From the NCBI RefSeq assembly GCF_001039355.2, contig NW_019774737.1, positions 40,683 to 104,682 on the forward strand: a stretch of 64,000 bases of DNA. The letters run 5' to 3'. The notes under the pieces were generated by a model. It saw only the letters and a program-made list of their open reading frames with translations, was not told where the DNA came from and searched no databases. Shown here piece after piece: positions 23,197-37,100 of this stretch (position 1 is the first letter of the stretch; every line of letters starts with the position of its first letter). The translations under genes and the position numbers were made by a program. Origin of the DNA: Lingula anatina. Lineage: Eukaryota; Brachiopoda; Lingulata; Lingulida; Lingulidae.

Positions 23197-23651
23197 TTTG
23201 TTCCTTTGCTTCTCTTCGTCTGCTTAGCAGACACGAATTTTACCTTAGCACACCCACGCTCATTTGCATAAAATTCAAACTCTGCACACTGCCTCTAAAA
23301 GACAAATTAGTATTTTGTCATATTATTTTTAAAATTAAAAAATAATGTTTGGTGATTTTATAGATCAGAAACAATACGCATCATTTAAAAAAATACATTG
23401 ATATACACTATATGGAATGTGGTAAATGATCTCCGTCAAGCTTGCAATAAATTTAGGTTTTTAAGTTAAAGTTTTTGAAAAACTACAAATATTTATTATT
23501 TTGCTCTCTAAAATGATAATTATAGTACTAAGGGCCATTTTTTGCAGTTACTGTTAAAGTTGACAGCGGTCTAAAAAAACATTGATCACGTGACTTGGAC
23601 AAAATGGCCGAAGACGAAAATAGCAAATAGGGTACCGTTTTCCTGAATAAG
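23197..23651. promoter_or_regulatory. Divergent promoter region between the zinc-finger gene and EHBP1
   Basis: Lies between the minus-strand ATG at 23196 and a probable plus-strand 5' UTR exon ending 23651 at an AATAAG|GTAATT donor. It contains an E-box in the context ATCACGTGAC (CACGTG at 23587-23592). AAAATGGCC at 23601 on the plus strand and AAAATGGCG over the minus-strand start codon both resemble YY1 sites. No TATA box is evident at a convincing place. Transcription starts are inferred, not seen. Confidence 0.5.
23595..23651 (+). other. Candidate non-coding first exon of EHBP1 with short upstream ORF
   Basis: A CACGTG motif is followed by a short, relatively CpG-containing segment and a good donor at 23652. 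It contains a 9-codon frame (ATG 23604 to TAG 23630) that could act as an upstream ORF. The next plausible acceptor before the EHBP1 start codon is at 27691. The left edge is a guess. Confidence 0.4.
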
Positions 23652-26600
23652 GTAATTACATTGTATATGTACAGCTTTTACAGCTCTTTTTTTGTTATGA
23701 TAGTTATTATTTGGAAAGAACACGTTGGATTATAGTCTGTCTACCGTGGATTCTTTAATAAGCAGATCGGACCGCCTATTGCTACAAATCATTGAAGGTG
23801 ACCACAAACCCAGTCCGTAGACTACACCGCTGTACGTTTTCACTGATTTTAGTACTTTTTCTTATTGCTTAGTCAGTGGACTGTCCCTTTGGTCTTTTAC
23901 CCTGGCATTTACTGAATACAGCGCCAAGTGAAACCCGATTTAAATTTTTTGATAATTAGATTAAGTGAATAGTTCAACGTCAAAACAGCACAGATACGGA
24001 GTGACAAGGTCTTAAGACTTACTGTACAAGTTATTTTCACCCCGAAGCAGTAAATGTATGTATAGCATTATTTACTTTTTATTCATACTGTGTCTAATTT
24101 TTTATTTGTGGGATATGTACATTTCTCATCATCGTATCTAGTGACTTTCTTTACATAAGAATAAAGTTGACCTCCACTATTACAGTACATGTTTCTATGA
24201 ACTTTAAAGTTTATATTGCTCAAGAGGTCTGGAATCAGTGGTGAATTTTGCTCTATGTATAATTTTCCATGAAGCAGATAGACAGCTTTTGTAAAAGTAT
24301 GTCAGATATTAGGAAAAGGGAAATATTAGGAAGGTTTGCTCGAGTAAAAAAAAAGACAACTATAGAAAGAGACAAAATTGATGTAAATAATCAAACTATA
24401 GCAGTTTAGATTGTTTTTTTTAATGTTTTGATTTACATGTACAAGTACAAGTTTAAGAGTAATGCTCTGGGCATATTTCTGAATACATAGTGGCTACTTT
24501 ACTGCCCCAGGATTTCACCCTCTGTAAATGAATACATATTAAGATTAACATAATGCTTTTTGCCCAGCTCACAGATTTTGTATTTTAGTTATATATATAT
24601 ATGCTTTAAAAATCTTCTATTTTACTGCTTCTTTTTTATTACTTCTTAAACCAACTAGTTAAGCTTCTAAATGCTCTTTAAATGCTTATCTACTTTAGAT
24701 AAGCCATCTGCATGGATAACTGATAATTGCTCAATCATATATTAGAAGCATATCATTTGTACAGAAATGATAGGTTTTCTAAGAAACCTATAGCTAGGAT
24801 ATCAACACAATAGAGAAATGAGTTATGTGTCACGCATTAATAATTGTGTCTGGCCAATATTGTGTTAATAGTGTGACACACTTACTGTAGACATATTTTG
24901 TCTTTAAAAAACCAGCAATTTTTGGATCCTTGTTGAACATGAATACATGTAGCTTTGGCTAGCTTAATTTTGATGTAAAAAAACATTATAATTTAGGGTG
25001 TTGTGTTAATAACCATTTATCAGTTGTTGACTGTGGCACCAAGAGTGATATTTGAATTAATTTTATGTACAAATATACTAGTATGCTCCTTTTTTTGTTT
25101 GACTACTCAAACAGCTTTTGTTGATCAATTCCATGGCTATCATGCTTTTTGGTGTTGTTCAACAATATGACAAAAAAGTCACATGTGAGACTAAGATTCA
25201 GGATGTTAATTTTGTTCCTGTTTTTCTGTTCCACACACATAGCAGTATTTCATCCAACCATAGATTGCTTCCTGGTAGTGAATATTTACTAATACTTTAT
25301 ATATAAATATTATGTACATTATGTAAATTTGAATCATTTTTTTAAATTGTAAAATTTTTGGGAATTCTATTTTTTCTAAGCTTAGCTTATTTTTATCTGT
25401 TTTTATTATTCCAATTTTGCTTTGACTCCTTTCAGGCAAAAATAAACAGTTTCATTTTCATTTCTGAATGGAATAGTCTGACATTTATCTTTTTGGATTC
25501 ACAACAGCAATTTCACCAGGGGTGGTTCTTTTCCTGCTGTCAAGAGTCATGTGGTGCAGTGTCTTCAAATTGCTTGTAAATTTGATTTTAGCACATCCTG
25601 TAAATAATTAAATCTCTTTTTTTTTCATAGTCAGCGTTTAAGGAAAATTCCACTTATAGTTTACACCATGTAGTCTGTAGAAAAAAATAGTTGTTATAAA
25701 GGAAAATATTTATTTAAGGCATATTTAAGTCAAGTTGTGGTGGCTTTACTTGCTAGAACTTCCATGATTATTGAAATGACCATGTGATTTTAAACTCTCA
25801 ATTGAGATGGTGCAAAATATTCAACTTAAGCCAACTTGTCTATAAATGTGCTTAAATATGTCCTTCAAGTGACCTAGTTTCCTGTAATAAATTAGTCTTA
25901 ATGTTTGTTTGTTTTCATTTTCCACCTACTTTGGAAATGATTACTGGATGATGTACTAATACCACTACAGATTTAATATCATGGAAGTTCTGTCACTATA
26001 GCTCTCTGAGTGCTAAACATGACCATGCATCTCTGAACCAGGTGAGTAAACCCTCACCTCCTCCTTGTAATGACTAATCAGAATATGTCAGGTAATAGAA
26101 AGAAGGAAGGTGCTTGCAGAATATTAACAGTATTTAACACTTTGGTTGAGATTCACATGACAGTGCAGACGTAAGGTATCTGTATTTTCTGTATTTGTGA
26201 AATTAATATATTTTATGTGGTACGACTTTGCTCATATTGATTTGATGCCATTGATCGGCTGTGAAGTTACGTGTCAGGTAAGTTCATTTTTTATGAAAAG
26301 ATTGTCGTCTTCACAAATGAATTTAGGTACTGTTCAGTTTCCCTTTTTTCCCATATCTTTCTTGGAAAATCAATTTGTAAATCACATGGTCGAAGAGAAA
26401 CCATGTCAAATGAAGAAATATATCTTTTGTTTCTTTCGTAATATTTTCTCTTCATTATGTAAATGCAGTGGAAATTGGCAAATGCATGAACAGCATCATC
26501 CTCTGACAGCTGAATAGGGAGACACATTTGACAATCAATGTATGTTTTGGGGAAAGATAATCTCTTATTTGTTACCAAATTTATGTATGAATTGAATAAC

Positions 26601-26729
26601 TTGTAAAGAGAAAGTAATTGGTATATGATACACATCGGAGTAGACAGATTTTTTTGTTAAGCCTTGAAATCTGTGTACGTGCATATATATATGTATGTAT
26701 AGGTATTTTACATGAATCAATGTACATTT

Positions 26730-26783
26730 GTCTCAAAATACTTCATATTGGATTTTTAACCAAAGCATCTCATATGATATTTT
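26730..26783. repeat. Imperfect hairpin
   Basis: TTGTCTCAAAATACTTCATAT pairs with CATATGATATTTTGAGACAA with one bulge and a loop of about 15 nt. It lies in the presumed EHBP1 5' intron. It may be a remnant of a small fold-back element. Confidence 0.55.
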
Positions 26784-27255
26784 GAGACAAGATCCATATG
26801 TAAGTGCTTGTTTTGTAAAATGATAACAGGATTTGTTATTGATTTTGGCAGTCAGACAATGTCAACAATTTTTAAAACAATGAATGTAAAGCAGTGGATG
26901 ATATTTGTGAAGCCATATATATATTATTATATGCCATGGTATAGGCCTGTCCTAGGGGAGACATGAGATATTTCATTAGCAGTGATATATTATGCAACTA
27001 GGCCTTTGCTATTGGATGTTATAGCCTTGGAAGGATGTCATCATGATTAATAGAGTGAATGGGGAATTAATTTGATTAATAATAGAGTGTAACAGCTAAA
27101 GTTGAAGTCTGGTGCTACTGATATAATAGGTAAATGTTATAGGTTGTATGGGAGCTCCTAACAAATTAACATAATCAGTTGAAATGTAGTGGATAGGAAT
27201 ATGCTGTGGTTTCAGAACCAAGATTAAGGTATCTTGCCAGTTGGCTGTGGTTGGA

Positions 27256-27309
27256 TGCACACACATGCACGCACGCATGCACGCATGCACACACACACAC
27301 GCACACGTG
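27256..27309. repeat. (CA)n/(CACG)n microsatellite
   Basis: Alternating ACAC, GCAC and GCATGCAC units over about 54 bp. Antisense open frames across it are artefacts. Confidence 0.85.
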
Positions 27310-27730
27310 TATCAGATAGTTTATTCTCGTATTACATGGTTTGTGATTAGATGTAATTCAAATACAAGTTTAGAGCAATTCTCATGTTGTGTCATTTACT
27401 AGGAATGTGAAGTAGAATTTATGTACTAGTAATCCTGAGATGCATCTGCAGTTGTTTGCTGTTCTTTTACTATGCAGAGCATCTGAGACTAGAACATCTG
27501 AAGACAGGTGTGCAGTTATCATCATGTAGAACAGTGCATTTAGTTTTGTAATATAATAGTATATAGTATTACAGTACTATACATATGCACCTTTTATTCA
27601 CTGGTACAGTATTCTTTCTTCCTTAAGCACAAGCTAGGGCGGTTCTGTTCCATATTAATGTCTCAGGTCTGGTTTTATTTATTTTCTTCAGTTGATGCAG
27701 TACCCCTGGCCTGCTCCATTACCTTGAACA

Positions 27731-30700
27731 ATGTCAGTTTGGAAGCGACTACAAAGAGTGGGAAAGAGGGCTTCCAAATTTCAGTTCACAGCTTCATACC
27801 AAGAACTCACTGTAGAGGTCACTAAGAAATGGTGGGTATATACTGGGGTATTTGTATTTTTCTTGATAGACTGCCTTAGCCCAACTTTCAATGTACCAAC
27901 CAGTATGTATTTATAAGCTTCTGTAACACCATTCAACATATATGAATCCATGTCTGTCTTTAGGTGGTTTAACTATAATCTGGTTAAAATGGACACTCAG
28001 TCCTGTGCTTACAGACCCTGATTTAAGGACGTGTTATTGATGTTTTTTCAACTGTTTTAAGCTTAGGAATATTTGGCATAAATCTCTAGGAGAGGTGGCA
28101 ATGGCCTGTTTTATTTTGGCCTAAATGCATGTTTTGACTTACTGTTTGGCCATCTGTAGCTGTCAATATTACTGCAGCAGCATAACATGACTGGTTGATA
28201 TGTCTAGGCATAATGCAAGAAAACTGTTTTCTATGGAATGATTTTGTTTTAAACTAGTAACATACAAGTGGCTTTAGAAAATGCTTTGAAATACCTTGTA
28301 AATAAATCATATGTGTATGAAATTGAAGGCTTTTGCCTTCATTTTATAGGTAATTATCTTTGTTATGCATATGAAAATATGTGATAAAGATTATTTATCT
28401 CATAGATGTTTTGAAATCTTAACTTTTATTTGTGAATGATATCTGCAAGGAATAAATATTGATTCAGACTACATGTATCTACCTATGTAAACAACATGCT
28501 CTCTTGAAACAACATGCCAGCACATTAAAGAGATTATATACAGTGTTTATATTCTTATAACTTGTATGTGCCTGTTTCAATTTAAATGGTATACTGCTCC
28601 CCCTTAAGCCTTAAAAACTATTATTTAGTAGCAGATTTATTTAAAAAATATCATCAAATATCTAATTATGTTAATGGCTCTTTTCAAATCTGAGATCCTG
28701 TTTTACAGCACAGCTTTTTTCACTTTTCTATGTACTGAATGTTCAAGGGGAGAATTGCATGCCAATCTCTAGTTCACCTGTCTAAGCCAAGTGGTGCACA
28801 CTTTATCTATTTAAAATACATTAAGGAGAGTATTTTTTTTAATTGAGTTATAGTTGGTAAACGTCAGAAAATTGCTGTTAGGAGCATGAAAATTTTTTCA
28901 TTTTTATCTGCCCCAAAACTCCGTATATGGTCCCCTTGTAACTATATTCTAGTGATCATATCTTGTTAAGTGTGTCTCTCTTTCTACTGCACATGTTTGT
29001 ATTAACTTGTCGTATGTCTAACACCCCATTTCCATAGATTAGATCGACCTACTTTAGATCGACCTAACTCCCTGGGGGTTCACGCTAAATAGCTGTCAGC
29101 CGGGTGGACACGAAAGTTAATTACCCCCTTACAGCTTGTAGTAGGCGGGACGGACATTTAAGTCGGATTATCTGAAAGTAATCTAGTGAGACTCCCCGCG
29201 GGGATAGATCGATCTAAAATCTATGGGAATAGAGCCTAAAGCATAATCTGTAGTGGAGCAATTATATGAGGTACCTTCTTAACCAGTCATTTGTAATCAT
29301 AGGTGGGCATTTGCCTTAATGCAATTCTGGAAAGTTTTAAAAACAAAGTGTCCAAATGATTCAACTAAGATCGTCATCCACCACATGTCATTACCTTATC
29401 CATTAATGATTTAATACATTTACTTTTTAAGGTTGTGTTTATGCTAATTATACAATGAGGTTTTTGTTCCCTTTTTCACATTTAGTAAAATTATCACCTA
29501 TATATATATATATATTTGTTACTTAATTGAATTTTTTATCATTCTTCCCCACCAGGCAACCTAACAAATTATTGGTGGTATGGACAAGAAGAAGTCGTAG
29601 GAAAGCCACCGAGGTGGGTACAGTTCTTATGATAATATGTATAGAGATAGTGAAGACAGGAAACTAACTTATCTTGGTCTCCAGGCTTTGTTTACTCATT
29701 ACCAAAATGAAACCACTTGACACTTGGACTCCGTGTTAAACACCAGGAAGATTGTGATTATCTTTACAGGTGGTTTTAGCACAAGTCGTTAGATTGGATT
29801 ATTTAGTAACATATTGAAATATAACAAACAGAAATTTTGTTGCATTGCATTACCTCAGCAACGGTATGTTATGGTGAAACCATGCCAGAAAAAAAAACTA
29901 CGATATATTTTAATTCAAAACAATGCATTCAGTCAGTGAATTTTCATCTGTGATATTTTTTTTACTGACTTGATTTTATATTGTACCTTTCTGTATATAA
30001 AAATTGAATGTATATTTACATTTTGTCTACATTTTTTGTGGTTAAATCATTTGGAGCATCTGTTGCATTTTTTGTGTGGTAGAACACCACTCCTATACAC
30101 AGGTTCTTTTTTGCCAGGTTACTTCTAAGATAACATTACAAAGAGACATGTGAATGACTTCCTTAGGCTCTTTTTAACACGTTTTTTATTATAATTAAAA
30201 GCTAAAAATAGAAATACCAAAATTTTGGATCAAATCCATTATATGCTGGAAGGATACTTTTCTGTTGTTAAAAAACAACTATTTACAGCTACAGTTACTG
30301 AACCTTATTTGTACCCACAACATGTAAAAAACTTTTTATTAAAAAATAATTTCATTTTCTTACCAAGAGACATTCTGATTGTATGATATATCATAAAAAA
30401 AGAATTCTTTTCTATCCACTCCTTGTTTTTTACAGGCCCACCAGTGGGAGCCCACCATCAGGAACCCTTACCTAGGCTCTGTGGTGTGGTCAGTGCCTGA
30501 GAATGTGGAAATACAAGTCACTCTGTTCAGAGACAATAAGCAAGTGGAGTTTGAGGATAAGGACTGGACATTTGTTATTGAAGATGTAGGTATCTGTATT
30601 AGTTAATTTTTAAAAAAATTGAATGGAAACTTGGTATGTTGTAGGTGAGATAATTTATCTGTGGATAATTAAAAAGTGTAACAATATTTACTTTGTATTT

Positions 30701-31107
30701 TAAGTGTGTATGCACATTCATATACATTCACCTGTTACAATTATTGGAATATATTTATGGCAAATCAGTTATAAAGTTAGCTTTTAAGTATCTGTTCATT
30801 AGATCCATTAATTTATGAATTATTAAACAATCTACAAATTGTACTTAGTGTAGCTTTTAGCCAAGAAAGAAGCTCAACTTTTATAGATATTTATTGTAAA
30901 TTTGTCAAATTTTGTATATTTACAGCAAGACAAAAAAGGGAGACGAAGAGTCTTAGCATCCAAAAATGTGAACATGAGAGAATTTGCCAGCCAGATTCCC
31001 ACGCAGACAGAACTAAAACTGAAACTGAAACCAGCCTCCAAGAAAGTGGTTTCAGCCACCCTTCAGTTAACAGTGTCATGTGTGTTCTTGAGGGAAGGAA
31101 AAGCTAC
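27731..31107 (+). other. EHBP1: EHBP1 NT-C2 domain (exons 1-4)
   Basis: Residues 1-163. [44 protein letters not shown] and [14 protein letters not shown] are the main blocks shared with the vertebrate protein. N-terminal C2 domains of this type bind membranes or phosphoinositides in related proteins. A short upstream ORF (27695-27727) precedes the start and stops 3 bases before it. Confidence 0.92.
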
Positions 31108-34100
31108 GTAAGTGATAAATCTGTCAGTTGTTAACACAGAGAAGTAGTTACAGTAGGGATTATTTTCCGAACTGGTGATTGTGATGAGTCTTTTTGCTTT
31201 ATGATAATGAATGCATGCCTCTTATATCATAATTCTCAGTCGGTGTCAGATCTGAATAGCATACATGTATGTAATGATTTTACATCATTTAAGTCATTTC
31301 AGCTGCATTTGGTTTATTCATCACTTATCAGTTGCAGTTTCTAAATGAAAGTAATTACTTATCTCATTCCCTTTTATAATGGGAGCTGATTTGTCATTTT
31401 CAGCTGCAACTGGTTTATTCAGGGATAATTTATAGATGATAATAAAGATTTCTATTGTTGATCACTTTCCTAATGGGGCTGGAATAGTGATTTGTCATTT
31501 GAATAGCCTCATTTAAATGAAAGAAAGTGAAAATACTGTTTAATTTCATATTAAAAACTTATATTTTTAATATGATTTAATATCTTCTCCAGTGATGAAG
31601 ACATGCAGAGCATTGCCAGTTTAATGAGTATAGGAAGACCAGATATAGGCAACATTGATGACTTTGATGATGAACAGGATGAGGCAAATGCCAGTAAATT
31701 CTCTGAACTTGCTGCCAAGTTAGATTCCCTGAATGATGAAGAGGATGATTTAAATCCTTTTGGGGATCCCGATCTCCCTGAGCAAGGTAAAAGAACATAT
31801 TATCACTATCTTAAGAATGCCTGCACAATGCCTGTCATTAGAAGATAAAAACATATATTTAACATATAAAATATTGATGACAAGACATATCTGATTAAAT
31901 TTACTTTCTAAAATATTTCAGCAGCTTCCCAGCCTCCTATTTTTGCCACATGTTCTGGCACACCAAAGAAGAAAATCATCACAATTGCAGAGGGACTAAG
32001 TCCATTTGATGAGGAAGGCAATGAAAATAACCCTTTCAATGAACCAAGCAATCCATTTGAAGAATCTTTGGACTCTCTAAATCCATTCAATGAAAGTAAA
32101 GCTGAGGCAGCTTCAAAGAATCCCTTCGAGACTTCCACAGAGGAGGAGGAATATCGCCACATGCACCCGCTCAACAGAAATGCCTCATACGATAAGAAAG
32201 GGAATGTAGAGAGGCCTATGTACACTGGCACCCCGCCCGCCACACCCCCTGAGGAGCGCAAGGTGCTGAAGCCTATAACCCCACCCAGTACCCCACCTGA
32301 GGAGAGAAAGGCAAAGGAGCAGAAACTTAGGTATTATCTTACAACCGTGCTTTAAGGCTCATTGCCATTAAAGCTGTCCGTTAATCCAACTTTGCAGGGA
32401 TTCTCACTGAATGCAATCAGTTTAACAGCTTAACATGCCTCCTCCTGGAGTTGATTAGAATATAGAGCATGTTGGAAACCAGGATGCTTGTTAATCAGTT
32501 AAACTGATTGCTTTCAGTGAGAATCCTCATGGAGTCAGATCAATCTAGATAGCTTCAGTGGAAATGAGCTCTAATATTATCATGGCTCATGCCATTGTCT
32601 CATCTAACACAACTGATGGCAAAATGTACCAATCACCTAGTAAATACAGTCTTCGCTAAAACATCGACAGTTGTGTTCCCTTTCACTTACATATATGGCA
32701 GATATCTAACAGTTAGTATTCCTGAGGTTCCTGATATGAAGCTATAGTGATGACAATTTAACATTTTCTTCAATAACTTCAAACTTGTTGTTAATTCCAT
32801 GTCTCTAGATTACAAAAATCCAAGACATTAGGACATACACCTCCCAAAGCAGACCGAGCAGCACTTGAGCCTTTGAATCTCAACCAGGTAGGTTTTGTGG
32901 TCTTTGGCAGGATTTGCACTTTTTTAATTTAACCAATTTTTTTTTTGTTGTTGTTGCTTTCTGGTCATTTGCAGTTACACATTGAATTATTTTTATGCTG
33001 ATGTTCACTTTTATTTCTTCTGTAATATTGAAATATCAACCTTATCTTGTCAGATTTCAGCCTTGCCTAGTCAGTTTGAAATTTTTATTTGTAATATTTT
33101 TAAAATATTTTTTGGCATGGGCATAATTGAAATTTCAATTTTGCCTAGGCCGATTGGAAATCTGATTGGATTTCAATCTGGCCTGCTGTTTATATAAAGC
33201 AACTCCTTCTTATCATGCTTTTTTAAATAAGTGCAAAACAGGGTTTTGGTTATAATCAATGGTTATTAGCTACATTATCTGTTTAATGCAGCTCTCTTTA
33301 AGCGAGCATAGAACAGTTAGAGTAGCTTATGCATGATCGTCAAATTTTGCCTGGTTTCAGCAAACATTTGGAAAGAATAAAAGCTGAGTTTTAGAATCGG
33401 TTCATTAGACAGCATCCCTATTTACACATACACAAACACAGAGTATGGTCTTTAAGATAAGGGAAGCAAGTGATTTTGATCATTCATGCCCAGGCCTTAT
33501 CTGAATTTTATATTTCACCAAGGCAAATTACTAGTCTTTTGTATTCCGTTCAGATAATTTTGAAGATGAAATTAGGACTAATGGCTTTGATACAATTTAA
33601 TGCTCTCATGTTGTACACACTTAATTGAAATGTCGTGTTTTTTATGAGTGCATTAAGTAAGCCAGGTGTGTAATCAATTGGAACAGAGGTGTAGTTACGA
33701 TGTGGAAATGTTTTATGGTTCGAAATGATTGCGTGATTTCCCAGGAACTGGTGATCAATTTCTGTCGTGGTAGGTTGTCGGTGATGGAAGGGAAACATGC
33801 AGCTCAACTTCTACAAATTGACAGCAATCACTCTGTTTAAGCATCTCGCCAGCACACAGTTTTTGATCACAAATTATTGATTTTTGAGCATTGGGAATAG
33901 CAATAAGTACCAGCTTTGCTGTGGTTATAAACACATAGGAGCAAAAAAAGTATCAGTTTTTGCCAGTTTGTTCTACTGAGTCACTGATTCTACTGTGATT
34001 GGCTGTATGGGTGCCAGCTTTGTCGAACCGAACAACATTGCAGTTACTGTGGCATCGGAGTTAATCAAGCAAAGAATTTAGAGGCAGTTTATGCAATCAC

Positions 34101-37100
34101 AGCGATACAACTTCGGACCAACTCTTATGGAAAGCGAAGACACCAGGATAGAATAGTGGAATTATTCAAGCATTTTTGAAGCAGTTTTGTGACTTTTTTC
34201 AGCCAGTAATGCTGTTGGAAGATAATATACAGGAAATGCTGCATAAAATTACTGGAATTGGTCTTGACTAATGTTGTTGTTGTGCTGTAAAAAAATAAGA
34301 TGTTGGCAGCAGGAAAATATTGTTTGTGCTCCATCTTCAGGGAGGTATGAAATCATTAATGACTGTGATTTTTACAGTTGATATTAGTGATCTAAAAAAG
34401 GAATGATTGAAATTGAAATATTTGTATAAGCTGTTATATTTTTCAGTATTCAGTAATCTTTCTGAATGGCAGAAACTTTAGTATTAAAAATTTAATAGCT
34501 TTAGAGGTGTGAATCCAACAAAATTTTCAAAAATTCATTTCAGTGGTCTCTGAAATTGACAGTTTCAAAAGATCATCTCTACCAGAAGTACCTTCAATAA
34601 CTCGCTCACACCTTGCAAGCGTCCTGTGAGATGATTATTGTTTCTTTCCCTATCCCTTTCTGGTGTACACAAACAATTCAATCTTTTATTGTATATCATT
34701 TTTCTATATATAAATTAATGATAAACTGATAATATTTTTATAAAGGAGCTCCCACTAAGTGACCAAATCAAATGGTTTGATACTTCCAAACATAGAAGAG
34801 GAACCAAGATAAGCCAAATGGCAACACCAACAATATAATCCACGTTTATTTTGCACCTTGCATATAGGTTGGAAAATATTGAGAAGCATATAATAAAGGT
34901 TTTATTATGTGGCAAATAAACAGTCACATTGCCGCCAGGTGAGAGTTTGCAGCGACCTCTTTAAGTGCTTAGCTAGCTTATTTCAATATTCAATTGAAGT
35001 GAAATTTTGGCCATGAATACCGACCAAATGCCAACATATTGTTTCAAATAGTATACCTAAACCATATTTCTCATTTCTTTTCAGAATGTTCCAGGANACT
35101 CAAACCTTGCAAGCGTCCTGTGAGATGATTATTGTTTCTTTCCCTATCCCTTTCTGGTGTACACAAACAATTTAATCTTTTATTGTATATCATTTTTCTA
35201 TATATAAATTAATGATAAACTGATAATATTTTTATAAAGGAGCTCCCACTAAGTGACCAAATCAAATGGTTTGATACTTCCAAACATAGAAGAGGAACCA
35301 AGATAAGCCAAATGGCAACACCAACAATATAATCCACGTTTATTTTGCACCTTGCATATAGGTTGGAAAATATTGAGAAGCATATAATAAAGGTTTTAAC
35401 CACGAATAATGTGGCAAATAAACAGTCACATTGCCGCCAGGTGAGAGTTTGCAGCGACCTCTTTAAGTGCTTAGCTAGCTTATTTCAATATTCAGTTGAA
35501 GTGAAATTTTGGCCATGAAAACCAACCAAATGCCAACATATTGTTTCAAATAGTATACCTAAACCATATTTCTCATTTTTTTTCAGAATGTTCCTGGAAC
35601 AGGTCAAAAGTCCAAAGGTCAATTTTCGCCTGCCATGGATTTGATCACATGGTGTCAAGAGGTCACTAAAGGTCACAAAGGGGTCAAGGTCACCAATATG
35701 ACAACATCCTGGAGAAATGGATTAGCGTTTTGCGCAGTCATTCATTACTTCAGGCCTGATTTAATGTAAGTACATGATGCTTGATTGATTTTCTATGCTG
35801 TTTCATCCGTTCTGGCTTAACGAAATCATTCCAGACTTGAGCTCAAGGGTCATGATCAGTAGTCCATCCCCTGCGTGCAATATTCAGCAAGTGGAAGGAA
35901 AGAAATTGAGAGCAGACTTAATTACAGGACTGTTTTCACAACAAGATTCAGCTTGGGGAAAGTGAATTCAAATTTTATCTTGATTGATTTCCAATTTGCA
36001 TGGAGATGATTGTGACTTGCTCTTAGTGTTTTGTGTTTTCATCGTCAAATGGGTAATATGTTCGTTCTAACATGATTGTTAATGGCACTTTTGGGACTTT
36101 TTAAAACTCTGTTCATTTTACACCCTGCTTTGGAATGATTGTAAGCAATTATTGCTAGTTTTTTATATTATTCGTAGATAGTTCTGCCCTTGTGCCGTTA
36201 TTCCAAGTTTCATGTTCACAAGTTGAATCAACTTTTTTAATCAATGTTTCATCAGATATAATAAAGCATAGAAAAATGACAGCTCACTAATTACACTGGT
36301 GACTATTTTCAAAGGGATGAAAAAAGGTTCAATTAGTATCTTTTATCAGTGATAAACCAACTGCAACACCCTATTGTGTCCGTTCGGCTCAAACCTCTGG
36401 TGCCACAGAAATTGATTACCTAGTAGAGTGTGTATGTACAAGTCATTATGGCCATCTTCACATCCGGAGTACAGCTCTGCTAGCTGTAATATTCCTCGTA
36501 ATTCAGCGAGATCCCATCAAGAAAATTCAATTCTTCACACAGGCAACTGGATGCATAACTTGCAGCATTGCTACTGACAGCTCTAAATGTCATTTTGCTC
36601 AGTAACTTCGTTAATAGAACAATAATATGGCACATTTATCACAAGGTTGCAGTCAAATGGCCAGTGGATGTGAAGACACGGGCTATATACTTGTGTAATA
36701 GTTCTGACTGCTCCATTTTTTACTTTCAGAGACTTTGACAGTCTGTCTCCCCATGACATCAAGGGAAATAACAAAAAGGTGAGAGAAAGTTGAACCTCTT
36801 TGCATTGCTGATTGACTGGTTTGATTACACTGTGGCCTCTATGGTGAGTGTATTGTGACACCAGGCAGTGCATTCAATTAATACTGATAGAAAATTACCA
36901 TAGCCACTGGAGTGTGTGATGAGGCTGCAGTTAGTCACAGTCAGTGTTAAAAATCAGACAACTTTTAGTAAGACTTCTGGTTCTGGAAAGATATTTGAAA
37001 AAGGGGAGTGAGAAGGCTAAGGCTTCGTTCACATGCAATGTCTATTTTCTAAATTCTATTTTCTATTTGCGGTATGTCTTATGATCACGGTCTGTGCACT

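Larger units (their letters stand above)
23652..27691 (+). other. Inferred 5' UTR intron of EHBP1 (4 kb), no gene seen
   Basis: AT-rich non-coding DNA. It holds short imperfect hairpins (24838-24890; 26730-26783 with arms TTGTCTCAAAATA/TATTTTGAGACAA), a CA/CACG-type microsatellite at 27256-27309, and TA runs. Open frames here are short and unlinked to splice sites. Confidence 0.5.

Noticed and set aside
35085-35096. Extra EHBP1 exon
   Set aside because: Only 12 bases copied from the real exon start before an N; part of the duplication at 34611-35598.
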